From Guyparkeria hydrothermalis (GTDB lineage: Bacteria > Pseudomonadota > Gammaproteobacteria > Halothiobacillales > Halothiobacillaceae), in the NCBI RefSeq assembly GCF_023555385.1, contig NZ_JAJSED010000001.1, positions 930,001-994,000 on the forward strand: 64,000 nucleotides of DNA, read 5' to 3'. Within the stretch, counting starts at the first letter, position 1. The number at the start of each line of letters is the position of its first letter. Positions 47,632 through 56,309 of the stretch are shown here, piece by piece. Below the pieces are notes generated by a model. That model worked only from the letters and a program-made list of their open reading frames with translations, searched no databases and was not told where the DNA came from. A program made the position numbers and the translations under genes.

Positions 47632-48140
47632 GCCTCCTCCCGGCGAATCTCGTCGAGCGACCGGCCACTCTTGACCGAGTCCGTTTCCGTCGAAACCGGG
47701 TTGCGACGGGCATCAGCCGCCTCGTCACGCATCTTGATCAACAGCCACTGCGGCTTTTCGCCTTTCTGGATGCGCTTGAGCGCGTAGCCGCCGGAAATCT
47801 TCTCGCCGTCCAGCCAGACCTCGACCAGCCCCTGCTCGAGCCCCTCTGCCACCGAGGCCTCGTCTGCGAGGTTTCTATACGCCCCGCGATCCCAGACCAT
47901 CACCGTCCCGGCGCCGTACTGCCCTTCCGGAATCACGCCCTCGAAATCGGCATAGTCGATGTCGTGGTCGTCCACCTCCACGGCCAGGCGTTTCTCGGCG
48001 GGATCGGTGGACGGCCCCTTGGGCACCGCCCACGACTTCAGCACGCCATCGACCTCCAGACGGAAGTCGTAATGCCGCTGGCTGGCGTCATGGAGCTGGA
48101 TCACGAAGCGCCCATCCTGACCGTCGGTTTTGCCGCCCAT
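47628..48140 (-). CDS. LigD-type 3'-phosphoesterase domain protein
   Basis: A 170-residue stand-alone LigD phosphoesterase domain, which trims 3'-phosphate or 3'-ribonucleotide ends. Visible: FVIQLHDASQRHYDFRLEVD, SWAVPKGPSTDPAEKRLAVE, the acidic VDDHDIDYADFEGVIPEGQY and YGAGTVMVWDRG. The start at 48140 has GGGAGG upstream and fits the family; the longer frame before it is not needed. It overlaps the polymerase gene by four bases, so the two make a two-protein version of the usual LigD fusion. Confidence 0.9.
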   Translation of the reverse strand: MGGKTDGQDGRFVIQLHDASQRHYDFRLEVDGVLKSWAVPKGPSTDPAEKRLAVEVDDHDIDYADFEGVIPEGQYGAGTVMVWDRGAYRNLADEASVAEGLEQGLVEVWLDGEKISGGYALKRIQKGEKPQWLLIKMRDEAADARRNPVSTETDSVKSGRSLDEIRREEA

Positions 48141-48332
48141 ATCGCCCTCCCGATGATGACGATGGCTGTGATGCCTAGGGAGTAAAGCAGCCATCAGCGA
48201 GCCTTGCCGGAGACGATTTCGCCAATCCGTCTAAGTCTTTATTTATGGAACAATTTATTTTTTTATGGGTCACAACAAGCAGTCCGTCCCTCGGTCGGGG
48301 CGGCTGACGAACGAGACGCAAGAGGTATTCCG

Positions 48333-48608
48333 ATGCGACTGACCACCCTTTCCACCCTCCTCGGCACCATACTGGTCACCGGGGCGGCACACGCCGGCCA
48401 TGCCAATCCCTGGGCGACCCCGGAAGACGATCTGCTGATGCAGTATCACGACGAGAACCTCGAACAGAGCGAGGACACACTAGGCGAGGACGAAATGCTG
48501 GGAGTGATGGACCGTAGCGCCTATGGCAAGTTGGGTGGTTCGCCAACAGCCGACGGCACGGGTAGCGCCCTCGGTGGCGGCAACCCCGGGGTCGGCGGCG
48601 GCCACTGA
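48333..48608 (+). CDS. Small secreted Gly-rich protein
   Basis: Not recognised. A 91-residue protein with a clear signal peptide (MRLTTLSTLLGTILVTGAAHA), an acidic middle (QYHDENLEQSEDTLGEDEM) and a Gly-rich tail (GSALGGGNPGVGGGH). AGAGG is 8 nt before the ATG. A strong terminator follows directly and an A+T-rich stretch precedes it (48238-48270), so it looks like a monocistronic exported peptide of unknown role. Confidence 0.7.
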   Translation: MRLTTLSTLLGTILVTGAAHAGHANPWATPEDDLLMQYHDENLEQSEDTLGEDEMLGVMDRSAYGKLGGSPTADGTGSALGGGNPGVGGGH

Positions 48609-48627
48609 ACCTCACTTCCCGGATAGC

Positions 48628-48663
48628 AAAAAGCCCGCGCGGTTTCCCGCGCGGGCTTTTTCT
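48628..48663 (+). terminator. Rho-independent terminator after the Gly-rich gene
   Basis: A near-perfect GC hairpin (AAGCCCGCGCGG with CCCGCGCGGGCTT, short TTT loop) lies 20 bp after the stop at 48608, flanked by an A-run on the left and a T-run on the right. It can work for both the upstream gene and the tRNA operon ending at 48669 on the opposite strand. Confidence 0.9.
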
Positions 48664-48668
48664 TCGTA

Positions 48669-48744
48669 TGGCGTCCCCAAGGGGATTCGAACCCCTGTTA
48701 CCGCCGTGAAAGGGCGGTGTCCTAGGCCTCTAGACGATGGGGAC
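48669..48744 (-). tRNA. tRNA-Glu (anticodon TTC), copy 1
   Basis: A 76-nt cloverleaf with acceptor stem GTCCCCA/TGGGGAC, anticodon loop CTTTCAC between CCGCC/GGCGG, T-loop GTTCGAATC and an encoded CCA end. Identical in sequence to the copy at 48840-48915. It is the last tRNA of the minus-strand cluster. Confidence 0.97.
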
Positions 48745-48839
48745 CTAGTTGATGGCCGGTGCCTACCCGGCCGCGTCGATCACGTTTTACGGTGACCAAC
48801 AAGTAAGGCAGCACGCGTGACACGCACTGCCCGACTATA

Positions 48840-48915
48840 TGGCGTCCCCAAGGGGATTCGAACCCCTGTTACCGCCGTGAAAGGGCGGTGTCCTAGGCCT
48901 CTAGACGATGGGGAC
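48840..48915 (-). tRNA. tRNA-Glu (anticodon TTC), copy 2
   Basis: The same 76-nt tRNA-Glu(TTC) with encoded CCA, identical over its full length to copy 1 and separated from it by 95 bp. It lies five bases downstream of tRNA-Arg in the direction of transcription. Confidence 0.97.
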
Positions 48916-48920
48916 CTGAT

Positions 48921-48997
<77 letters not shown>

Positions 48998-48999
48998 TT

Positions 49000-49075
<76 letters not shown>

Positions 49076-49199
49076 ATACGTCTCTCGACGTGGGGCGGCA
49101 TATTAATGATCCACCGGGGGTGCGTCAACACCCGATGGGAGAAAAAATGCGACCAGAAGCGCCTCCCGGGGCTAACCCGTTGAAAGCGCGCCCCGCAAC

Positions 49200-49226
49200 G
49201 ACAAAGGCCCGGCCACTGCCGGGCCT
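49200..49226 (-). terminator. Hairpin terminator after the GlcG/HbpS-like gene
   Basis: A 9-bp perfect stem (AGGCCCGGC with GCCGGGCCT, four-base loop) lies ~50 bp after the stop at 49275 on the minus strand, followed by a weak TTTGT. It probably separates this gene from the tRNA cluster downstream. Confidence 0.65.
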
Positions 49227-49274
49227 GTCGCATCGAGGCCATGTGCTGGCCGCTACCCAAGCGGCGCTATTCGC

Positions 49275-49784
49275 TCAAAGAAACTCCAGATCCATGGCGA
49301 CCGCTTCGGCGCCCTTGCTGGCACACATCTCGTCGGTATCGCCCGAGGGCGCCCCGGACACACCGATCGCGCCGTAGATCTTGCCCCCGGCCTCGATGGT
49401 GACGCCACCGGCCCCCATCATCAGGCCGGGCACGTTGCCGAGTGCACCCTGGCCCCGCTCCTCGAGCGTGGAGGTGGCGGTGTTGAACGACAGTGCGGTG
49501 TAGGCCTTCATCTTCGAGATGCGCAGGGTCAGGTCCGGAGCGAGAACGTCGCGGAGCACCACCTGCGGGTTGCCGCCACGATCGACTACCGTCACTCCGA
49601 TCTGAATGCCCTCGGCGCGGCAGGCCTCCACCGCCCCCTGGGCGGCCTTGAGGGCCATCTCCATCGAGAGTCGCTCGACACTGATGGTGGCCGGCTGGTC
49701 GGAGGCCGCCAGGGCCGCCGTGCTCGCCAGGGCCAGCGCAGTACCCGCAACGGTGGTTCGAACGGCTTGCTTGATCGCTTTCAT
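49275..49784 (-). CDS. Secreted GlcG/HbpS family heme-binding-type protein
   Basis: A 169-residue protein with a signal peptide (AGTALALASTAALA) and a GlcG/HbpS (DUF336) domain: LSMEMALKAAQGAVEACR, VTVVDRGGNPQVVLRD, ISKMKAYTALSFNTATST, and the glycine-rich GGKIYGAIGVSGAPSGDTD. Family members bind heme or corrin-like cofactors; no ligand is implied by sequence alone. AAGGGAT precedes the ATG. It is 51 bp downstream of the Old Yellow Enzyme gene. Confidence 0.88.
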   Translation of the reverse strand: MKAIKQAVRTTVAGTALALASTAALAASDQPATISVERLSMEMALKAAQGAVEACRAEGIQIGVTVVDRGGNPQVVLRDVLAPDLTLRISKMKAYTALSFNTATSTLEERGQGALGNVPGLMMGAGGVTIEAGGKIYGAIGVSGAPSGDTDEMCASKGAEAVAMDLEFL

Positions 49785-49835
49785 GCTTATCCCTTCCCTC
49801 TTTCTTTTTTATCGTCTTCACGGCTCGACACGACG

Positions 49836-50936
49836 TCAGGCCAGATCGGCCAGCGTCGGGTAATCGATATAACCTTTTTCACCACCACCGTAGAACGTGG
49901 TGGGATCGCCTTCATTCCACGGCGCGTCGCGGCGGATGCGCTCGACCAGGTCGGGATTGGCGATGAACGGCACGCCGAAAGCCACCGCTGCCGCCCGTCC
50001 GCCGGCCACGTCGGCTTCTGCCCGAGACTGGTCGTACTGGTAGTTGCGAATCACCGGCCCGTCGAACAGCGGTACGAGCTCGTCCAGATCAAAGGCCGGC
50101 CCGGCGGCTCCGGGAGCATCCTCACCCATGCCGGCAATATGAAGATACGCCAGTCCGAATGGATTGAGCTCCCGCACCACGTAGGAGAACGTGCCCCAGG
50201 GGTCACTGTCGTGGATGCCGTTCATCGGCTGCAACGGCGAGATGCGCACGCCGGTACGCGACGCTCCCGCCACGCCGATGACCGCTGCCAACACCTCGCG
50301 CAACAACCGCATGCGGTTTTCCAGCGAGCCACCGTAACGGTCGGTGCGCTTGTTGGTCCCGTCGCGCAGGAATTGGTCGATCAGGTAGCCGTTGGCCGCA
50401 TGCACCTCCACCCCGTCGACGCCGGCTGCCAGCGCCCGCTCGGTGGCCCGCGCATAGGCATCCACCAGCGGCGGAATCTCCTCGGTCTCCAGCGCACGCG
50501 GCGTCTCGAAGGGCTTCTTCTCGCCGGAAGGCACATAGCCTTCCCCGTCGATCGCGATGGCCGACGGCGCCACCGGCAGCTTGCCGCCGGGCTGGAAGTC
50601 CGAGTGCGACACGCGCCCCACGTGCCACAGCTGCAGGACCATGCGTCCGCCGGCATCGTGCACCGCCCGGGTAATCATCTCCCAACCGGCCTGTTGCTCG
50701 TCGCTGTGGATGCCGGGCGTCGCAGGGTATCCCTGCCCTTCCGGTACCACCTGGGTGGCCTCGCTGATGATCAGCCCGGCACCGGCGCGTTGCCGGTAGT
50801 AGGTCCGCATCATGTCGTTGGGAATGTTGCCCGGCACGGTCGCGCGGCAACGAGTCAACGGCGCCATGATGACGCGGTTGGGCAGGTGCAGGTCGCCGAG
50901 AGCGACCGGGGTAAGCAGTGCGGAATCCTGACTCAT
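49836..50936 (-). CDS. nemA: Old Yellow Enzyme family alkene reductase
   Basis: A 366-residue FMN-dependent oxidoreductase that reduces activated C=C bonds or nitro compounds. Features: LPNRVIMAPLTRCRA, GAGLIISEATQVVPEGQGYP, QLWHVGRVSH, the substrate-binding His-Asn pair in GVEVHAANGYLIDQF, and the C-terminal AFGVPFIANPDLVER. Length fits NemA-type OYEs. It is probably cotranscribed with the downstream heme-binding-like gene. Confidence 0.93.
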   Translation of the reverse strand: MSQDSALLTPVALGDLHLPNRVIMAPLTRCRATVPGNIPNDMMRTYYRQRAGAGLIISEATQVVPEGQGYPATPGIHSDEQQAGWEMITRAVHDAGGRMVLQLWHVGRVSHSDFQPGGKLPVAPSAIAIDGEGYVPSGEKKPFETPRALETEEIPPLVDAYARATERALAAGVDGVEVHAANGYLIDQFLRDGTNKRTDRYGGSLENRMRLLREVLAAVIGVAGASRTGVRISPLQPMNGIHDSDPWGTFSYVVRELNPFGLAYLHIAGMGEDAPGAAGPAFDLDELVPLFDGPVIRNYQYDQSRAEADVAGGRAAAVAFGVPFIANPDLVERIRRDAPWNEGDPTTFYGGGEKGYIDYPTLADLA

Positions 50937-51065
50937 GGAACCTCGGAAACGGTGGGTGCCGGCCGCGGCGTTTTCCGAATCCAGCCGACCGGCAGGAGAA
51001 TTCGATTAGCCAGCTAACTTGTAGCCGAGGTCGGGCCGAAATGCCAGCCGCCCTCCGTCGCGGGG

Positions 51066-51422
51066 TCAGTGCCGGGCCGGGGCCTCGTCGGTCTCCTGCA
51101 CCAGGATCCACGGCGGGGTGACCACCGCCCAGAGGGTCACGTCGCCACCGGCCCAGCGGCGCGCGGTATCGGTATCCAGGGCGGCCAGATCACCCGCCTC
51201 CTGCCAGGCGGCGACCGGCTCGGTGCGATCGCGGATCATGGCGAACGCCACCTCGACCAGGTCCAGCGAGGGGGCAATCCTGAGAATCTGCCCCTTGGCG
51301 AAGAACCGCTCGATTTCGCTCCAGCCGATCTTGGCCGTCTGCCCAACCAGATCGGCGTAGAGGGTTTCATCGTCGAGCGCGTCCGGCCCGGTCTCGGGGA
51401 GATTGGAGGGAATTTCTGTCAT
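51066..51422 (-). CDS. DUF2288 family protein
   Basis: A 118-residue soluble protein of the DUF2288 family, function unknown. Conserved stretches: YADLVGQTAKIGWSEIERFF and AKGQILRIAPSLDLVEVAFA, and a C-terminal LWAVVTPPWILVQE. Start at 51422 (MTEIPSNLP) is the natural N terminus; the long open frame upstream is antisense to the cupin gene. Divergent from that cupin gene by 48 bp. Confidence 0.82.
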   Translation of the reverse strand: MTEIPSNLPETGPDALDDETLYADLVGQTAKIGWSEIERFFAKGQILRIAPSLDLVEVAFAMIRDRTEPVAAWQEAGDLAALDTDTARRWAGGDVTLWAVVTPPWILVQETDEAPARH

Positions 51423-51470
51423 GATCTGTCGATTACCTGAACCTTGTCGGAATGTACTCGAGGAGCAACG

Positions 51471-51887
51471 ATGTCCCGTCGCCGGACGCCCGCAGTCGAT
51501 CGCAGCCCCTATCTCAACCACCGCAGCGCGGTCGAACCCATCGACGCGCCGGATGGCTCGACCGTGCGCGAGCTGCTGCACCCGACACACCACGCCATCG
51601 AGCGCATGAGCATCGCCGAGGCGGAAGTCGCACCGGGCCAACGTACTCGCCTGCATCGCCACCCGCTGGCCGAGGAGGTCTATCACATCCTCGACGGGGC
51701 GGGCGTCCTGCAACTGGGCGAGGAGCGGATCGCGGTGGTACCCGGTGATATCATCCGCATCGCACCCCAGCAGGCGCACCGGATCGAGGCGAAGAGCGAG
51801 ACACCACTGCGATTCCTGTGCATCTGCCAACCGGCATACCGCGACGAGGATACCGAATTCCTCGACGCCGACGACACGAGCCCATAA
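51471..51887 (+). CDS. Cupin-domain protein
   Basis: A 138-residue single-domain cupin. Motif 1 is RLHRHPLAEEVYHILDGAGV and motif 2 is VVPGDIIRIAPQQAHRIEA; the metal ligands (two His, one Glu, and a late His) are intact. Cupins of this size act as small epimerases, dioxygenases or sensors; substrate unknown. GAGGAG lies 5 nt upstream of the ATG. A small membrane-protein gene follows by 14 bp. Confidence 0.88.
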   Translation: MSRRRTPAVDRSPYLNHRSAVEPIDAPDGSTVRELLHPTHHAIERMSIAEAEVAPGQRTRLHRHPLAEEVYHILDGAGVLQLGEERIAVVPGDIIRIAPQQAHRIEAKSETPLRFLCICQPAYRDEDTEFLDADDTSP

Positions 51888-51901
51888 CGAGTCCGAACCC
51901 G

Positions 51902-52072
51902 ATGGTCATCCAGCGCAGCACCTTCGAATTTCTGCTTATCACCCTGGTTTTCGGCAGCATCATGGCCGCCACCCTGTGGCTGGGCCACGGTGCCGGCGTG
52001 CTGTTCCTGATCGGCTGGGGCATCGCCGGGGCGATCTACCTCAAGCGCAAGGGAAAGCGCGACCAGGACTGA
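51902..52072 (+). CDS. Small membrane protein
   Basis: Not recognised. 56 residues with two hydrophobic segments (FEFLLITLVFGSIMAATLWL and GVLFLIGWGIAGAIYL) and a basic end (KRKGKRDQD), as expected for a small inner-membrane protein. No clear Shine-Dalgarno sequence. It follows the cupin gene and converges on kdsB. Confidence 0.55.
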   Translation: MVIQRSTFEFLLITLVFGSIMAATLWLGHGAGVLFLIGWGIAGAIYLKRKGKRDQD

Positions 52073-52091
52073 CGACCACGCCGGTCCTCGT

Positions 52092-52859
52092 TCAGTCGAC
52101 GGCCTCCTCGGCCATCAGCGCACGCACCCGCTCAAGGTCCGCAGCGGTGTCCACGCCGGGCGCCGGTGTGACCTCGGCGATCGCGATCGCGATCGTTTCC
52201 CCCATCGACAATGCCCGCAACTGCTCGAGCTTCTCGAGGCGCTCGATCTCGGGGCTGGATGTTTGCACGAAACGGCGCAGGAATCCCGCCCTGTAGGCAT
52301 ACAGGCCAAGGTGTCGAAAGCCGAAGATACCCGCTTCTCTTGCTTCCGGCAGGCCATCCCGATGAAAGGGGATCGGCGCGCGAGAGAAATACATCGCCTC
52401 GGCCCGCCCGTTGGCAACCACCTTCACCGCGTCCGGCGAGAGGAACTCCTCGCGCTCGGTGATCGGCACCATCAGCGTCGCCATCGCGGCATCGGGCTTG
52501 GCACGCAACAGGTTGGCGACCTGGGCGAGCAACACCGGCGGCATCAACGGCTCGTCGCCCTGCAGGTTGACCACCACGGTCTCGTCGGGCAACTCGAGGT
52601 GATCGATTACCTCGGCCAGGCGGTCGGTGCCGGATTCGTGCCCCTCGCTGGTCAGCACCGCCCGCGCACCGATCTCCGCGGCCGCCTCCTGGATGCGCTC
52701 GTCGTCGGTGGCAATGACCACGTGCTCACTGCCCGCTGCCATGGCCCGCTCGTAAACCCAGTGGATCATCGGCCGGCCGTCGATCTCGGCCAGCGGCTTG
52801 CCGGGCAGACGGCTGGAGTCGTAACGGGCGGGAATGACGATCCAGTCGGTCTCGGCCAT
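52092..52859 (-). CDS. kdsB: 3-deoxy-manno-octulosonate cytidylyltransferase
   Basis: About 255 residues. Activates Kdo as CMP-Kdo for lipopolysaccharide core synthesis. Signatures: VIPARYDSSRLPGKPLAEI at the N terminus, VVIATDDERI, SGTDRLAEV, and NLQGDEPLMPP. Two adjacent ATGs (52862 and 52859) are possible starts, both overlapping the trm112 stop. Last gene of the exbB-exbD-msbA-lpxK-trm112-kdsB operon. Confidence 0.96.
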   Translation of the reverse strand: MAETDWIVIPARYDSSRLPGKPLAEIDGRPMIHWVYERAMAAGSEHVVIATDDERIQEAAAEIGARAVLTSEGHESGTDRLAEVIDHLELPDETVVVNLQGDEPLMPPVLLAQVANLLRAKPDAAMATLMVPITEREEFLSPDAVKVVANGRAEAMYFSRAPIPFHRDGLPEAREAGIFGFRHLGLYAYRAGFLRRFVQTSSPEIERLEKLEQLRALSMGETIAIAIAEVTPAPGVDTAADLERVRALMAEEAVD

Positions 52860-53083
52860 CATGAGGCAGCATCCCCCGCTTCGGCCGGGTGCTTCTTGCG
52901 CCAGGCCTGGTATTCGTCGTCGGTCAGTTGACGCGCCTCGTCCTCGAGCATCACCGGGATGTCGTCACGGATGGGATAGGCCAGGTGCGCGGAAAGCGAG
53001 ATCAGCTCCCGGTTGGCCTTGTCGTAGATCAGCGGCCCCTTGGTCACGGGGCACACCAGGATATCGAGCAGTTTCTTGTCCAT
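52859..53083 (-). CDS. Trm112 family protein (YcaR)
   Basis: A 74-residue zinc-ribbon-like protein of the Trm112/YcaR family ([36 protein letters not shown]). Only one of the usual cysteines is evident, as in many bacterial members. Its place between lpxK and kdsB is conserved in gammaproteobacteria; its role there is not established. Confidence 0.9.
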   Translation of the reverse strand: MDKKLLDILVCPVTKGPLIYDKANRELISLSAHLAYPIRDDIPVMLEDEARQLTDDEYQAWRKKHPAEAGDAAS

Positions 53084-53092
53084 CGATTCACG

Positions 53093-54112
53093 TCACCTTG
53101 TGGAATCTTCGGGATGGGAACGGCGTTCAGCCAGCATCTTCAGGGTCGCCTGCATCAGTTCGTCGGGCAGCTTGATGCCGCCTTGCACCACCAGGACCTG
53201 GCCGGGGCGGGTCGGCTGTTCGGGCCATTTGACCGCATCCTTCTGGGTCATGACAACCGGACGACCATCTGCCATCCAAGCACGCGCCTGCGCCGTCGTT
53301 GGCGCGGCATGGTCGTCCAGCGCACGTTTTGCGACCCGGGCGCCTCGCGCCTCGAGCATGGCGAAGAACCGATCGGGGTTGCCGATGCCGGCGACCGCGA
53401 GGACCGCCTTGCCCGCCAAGCTGGACACCGGCAGTTCACGGTCATCGAAGGCATCCACCAGTGCGGACGGCGCGAAATCGATCCGCCGGCCTTCAGGCAC
53501 CAAGCCTGACAATATCGCGGCGGGCTCGCCACCATTGACCAAGACCGCGTCGACCTCGCCCAGCACGTCCGTCGATTCGCGCAGCGGGCCGGCAGGCAGA
53601 CACCAGCCATTGCCCAGCCCACGTCGGCCGTCGACCACCACCCATTCGAGCGTGCGCGGGAGCCGGTGATGCTGGAGGCCATCGTCGCTGACGATCACGT
53701 CGACTTCCGGATAGCGGGCCAGCAACTGGTCGGCCGCCTGGCGTCGACGCGGGTGAACCACAACCGGGACGCCCGTCCGTCGGTGGATCAACCAGGGCTC
53801 GTCGCCGCAGCGGGACGGCTCTTTCGCCTCGGCGAGATCCACGGGCTCGATGCCTACCTTGACCCCGAACCCGCGGCTGATCACGCCCGGCGTGTACCCG
53901 GCCTCTCGCAACGCCTCAACCAGCGCCATGACGACCGGCGTCTTGCCGGTCCCCCCGACAGTGATATTGCCCACCACGATCACCGGGCAGGCAGGCTCCT
54001 CGCGGCTGGCGCGACGGCGCCGCCTGGCGGCCTCCGCGCACACCAGCCGACTTAACGGCCAGAGCAGGCGTGCCGTCAGACCGCGCCGTTGCCAGAATCC
54101 GGGGTAACGCAT
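53093..54112 (-). CDS. lpxK: Tetraacyldisaccharide 4'-kinase
   Basis: A 339-residue inner-membrane-associated kinase that phosphorylates the lipid A precursor at the 4' position. Walker A is visible in VVGNITVGGTGKTPVVMALV; DEPWLIHRRTGVPVVV and VIVSDDGLQHHRLPRTLEWV are LpxK hallmarks. Start overlaps the msbA stop (TGATG). Confidence 0.96.
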   Translation of the reverse strand: MRYPGFWQRRGLTARLLWPLSRLVCAEAARRRRRASREEPACPVIVVGNITVGGTGKTPVVMALVEALREAGYTPGVISRGFGVKVGIEPVDLAEAKEPSRCGDEPWLIHRRTGVPVVVHPRRRQAADQLLARYPEVDVIVSDDGLQHHRLPRTLEWVVVDGRRGLGNGWCLPAGPLRESTDVLGEVDAVLVNGGEPAAILSGLVPEGRRIDFAPSALVDAFDDRELPVSSLAGKAVLAVAGIGNPDRFFAMLEARGARVAKRALDDHAAPTTAQARAWMADGRPVVMTQKDAVKWPEQPTRPGQVLVVQGGIKLPDELMQATLKMLAERRSHPEDSTR

Positions 54113-55911
54113 CAGTCTTCCGCCTGTTCGGCGAACTGGAGCCGATACAGTCCGGCATAGGCGCCGTCGGCAGCCAGCAGTTCGTCGTGACGACCCTGCT
54201 CGACGATGCGCCCCCCTTCCATGACGACGATCCGATCTGCGTGCTCGATGGTCGACAAGCGGTGCGCAATCACCAGCGTGGTCCGCCCCCGGGTCAGGTT
54301 TGCCAGCGCCCGCTGGATGTAGCCCTCCGAGCGCGTGTCGAGCGCCGAGGTAGCCTCGTCGAGCAACAGGATGGGGGCATCACGGTACAACGCCCGAGCA
54401 ATGGCGATCCGCTGACGCTGCCCACCGGAGAGCAGCACGCCGTTCTCGCCGACGCTCGTCTCGAAACCCTCGGGCATCTGCTCGATGAATTCGTCGGCAA
54501 AAGCCGCCCGGGCCGCCTCGCGCACTCGTTCCAGGTCATAGTCAGCGCCGTCGGCGTAGCCGATGTTCGCCGCGATGCTCGCATTGAACAGCACCGTCTC
54601 CTGCGAGACATAGGCGAACTGGCGGCGCAGATCAGTCAGCGGCAGGTCATCGTGTGCGGTGTCGTCGAGCAGCACGCGCCCCGCCTGGATTTCGACGAAT
54701 CGTGGCAGCACGCCCATCAGGCTCGACTTGCCTGCCCCGGACTGACCGACGAACGCCACCGTCTCACCGGCGGGAATATCGAGCGTGACCCCGCGCAGCA
54801 CCCAGTCGCCGTCCTCGCGGCTCTCGGGGGCCGGGTCGCGGTAGCTCAGCCAGACGTCGTCGAAGCGGATACGGCCGCTGACGCGGTCCACCGGGGTGGC
54901 GCCTCGCTCGTTCTCGCGCGGCTCATCGAGCAGCGCGAACAGGCTCTCTCCGGCGGCGATGCCCTTCTGGATGATCGCGTTGAGATTGATCAGCCGCTTG
55001 GCCGGGGCGAGCGTCATGGCCAGGGCCGTGATGAACGAGACGAACGTACCAACGCTGATCTGCTCCATGCGCTCGCCGCTGGTGGCGAACCAGACCACGC
55101 CGGCCACGCCGATCGCCAGCACGAACTGGGTCAGCGGCGAAGAGGCGGCCTGCACCGCCTGCATCTTCATGAACGCGCGGAAGTTGCTCTGGTTCTGCCG
55201 ATCGAAACGGGCGCTCTCGTAGTCCTCGCCACCGTAGAGCTTGACCACCCGATGCCCGGTGATGGTCTCCTCGGCGACGTGCGAGACCTGCCCCATCGAC
55301 TCCTGGATACGCCGCGCGTAGCGACGGAACGCCCGCGAGATACCGGCGACCATCCCCACCAGCAACGGCAGCAGCACCAGGATGAACAGGGTCAACTGCC
55401 AGGAGAGATACAGCATCCAGACCAGCAGGCCGATCACGGTCACGCTGTCGCGAATGAGGATGGTCAGGGCCTTGGAAGCGGCCTCGGAGACCTGTTCGCT
55501 CTGGTAATTCAGGCGGGTGAGCACCTCGGTCGAGGGCACGCGATCGAAGTAGCGCGGCGGCAGATGCAGGACCTGGTCGAAGGTATCGCTGCGCAGATCA
55601 CGGATTACCGACCGCCCCACCCAGGCCATGCCGTAGTTCGAGGCAAATTCACCGATCACGCGGAAGACGAACACGCCCAGCAGGGCAACCGGCATCCACG
55701 TGATAAGGGTCGGGTCGCGTTCGACGAAGCTGCCGTCGAGCAGTGGCTTCATCAGGGCGGCAAAGCCGACCTCCGAAAGCCCAGCCACCACCATGCCGAC
55801 GATCGCGATCACCAGCACGCGCAGGTAGCGCCAGGTGTAGCCAAGCAGCCGCCGGTAGGTCTCCGTCCCGGCGACGTCGTGAGCTCGCTGTGTGAGCGAT
55901 TCGGGATTCAT
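54112..55911 (-). CDS. msbA: Lipid A export ABC transporter MsbA
   Basis: A 599-residue half-transporter that flips lipid A-core across the inner membrane using ATP. About six membrane helices fill residues 20-320. The nucleotide-binding domain has Walker A VGQSGAGKSSLMG, Q-loop YVSQETVLFN, signature LSGGQRQRIAIARAL and Walker B APILLLDEATSALD. The start at 55911 overlaps the exbD stop; the longer frame upstream is antisense-frame ExbD. Confidence 0.95.
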   Translation of the reverse strand: MNPESLTQRAHDVAGTETYRRLLGYTWRYLRVLVIAIVGMVVAGLSEVGFAALMKPLLDGSFVERDPTLITWMPVALLGVFVFRVIGEFASNYGMAWVGRSVIRDLRSDTFDQVLHLPPRYFDRVPSTEVLTRLNYQSEQVSEAASKALTILIRDSVTVIGLLVWMLYLSWQLTLFILVLLPLLVGMVAGISRAFRRYARRIQESMGQVSHVAEETITGHRVVKLYGGEDYESARFDRQNQSNFRAFMKMQAVQAASSPLTQFVLAIGVAGVVWFATSGERMEQISVGTFVSFITALAMTLAPAKRLINLNAIIQKGIAAGESLFALLDEPRENERGATPVDRVSGRIRFDDVWLSYRDPAPESREDGDWVLRGVTLDIPAGETVAFVGQSGAGKSSLMGVLPRFVEIQAGRVLLDDTAHDDLPLTDLRRQFAYVSQETVLFNASIAANIGYADGADYDLERVREAARAAFADEFIEQMPEGFETSVGENGVLLSGGQRQRIAIARALYRDAPILLLDEATSALDTRSEGYIQRALANLTRGRTTLVIAHRLSTIEHADRIVVMEGGRIVEQGRHDELLAADGAYAGLYRLQFAEQAED

Positions 55912-56309
55912 CAGGGTGGCGTCGTCCCCATGCCGATCTTCTGGATGCCGGCGCGACGCGCATGATCCAGCACCGTCACCACACGCTGGTTGACGACCTG
56001 CGCGTCGGCCCACAGGACCACCGGTCGGCCATCTTCGGCAATCTCGGCCAGCACCACGGGCAGCTCCTGTTCACTGACCCGGTCGCCATCCACCGCGATC
56101 TCGCCACGTGCGTCGAGTTCGATCACGTGGTTCTCCAGTTCGGCGCGCTCCGCGCTGCCCGATTCGGACACCGGCAGATCGACCTTGAGCGTGCGGTCGT
56201 GAACAAAGGTGGTGGTGAGCATGAAGAAGATCAGCAGCATGAACACCACGTCGATCAGGGGGATCAGGTTGAGCTCGAGCGGCTCACGCGATCGCTGCCG
56301 GAAATTCAT
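55911..56309 (-). CDS. exbD: ExbD/TolR family biopolymer transport protein
   Basis: A 132-residue single-helix protein that couples the proton gradient to envelope work with its ExbB-like partner. The channel aspartate is in NLIPLIDVVFMLLIFFMLTT, followed by the periplasmic domain. Adjacent to msbA, as in several gammaproteobacteria. Its ATG overlaps the exbB stop by four bases. Confidence 0.93.
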   Translation of the reverse strand: MNFRQRSREPLELNLIPLIDVVFMLLIFFMLTTTFVHDRTLKVDLPVSESGSAERAELENHVIELDARGEIAVDGDRVSEQELPVVLAEIAEDGRPVVLWADAQVVNQRVVTVLDHARRAGIQKIGMGTTPP

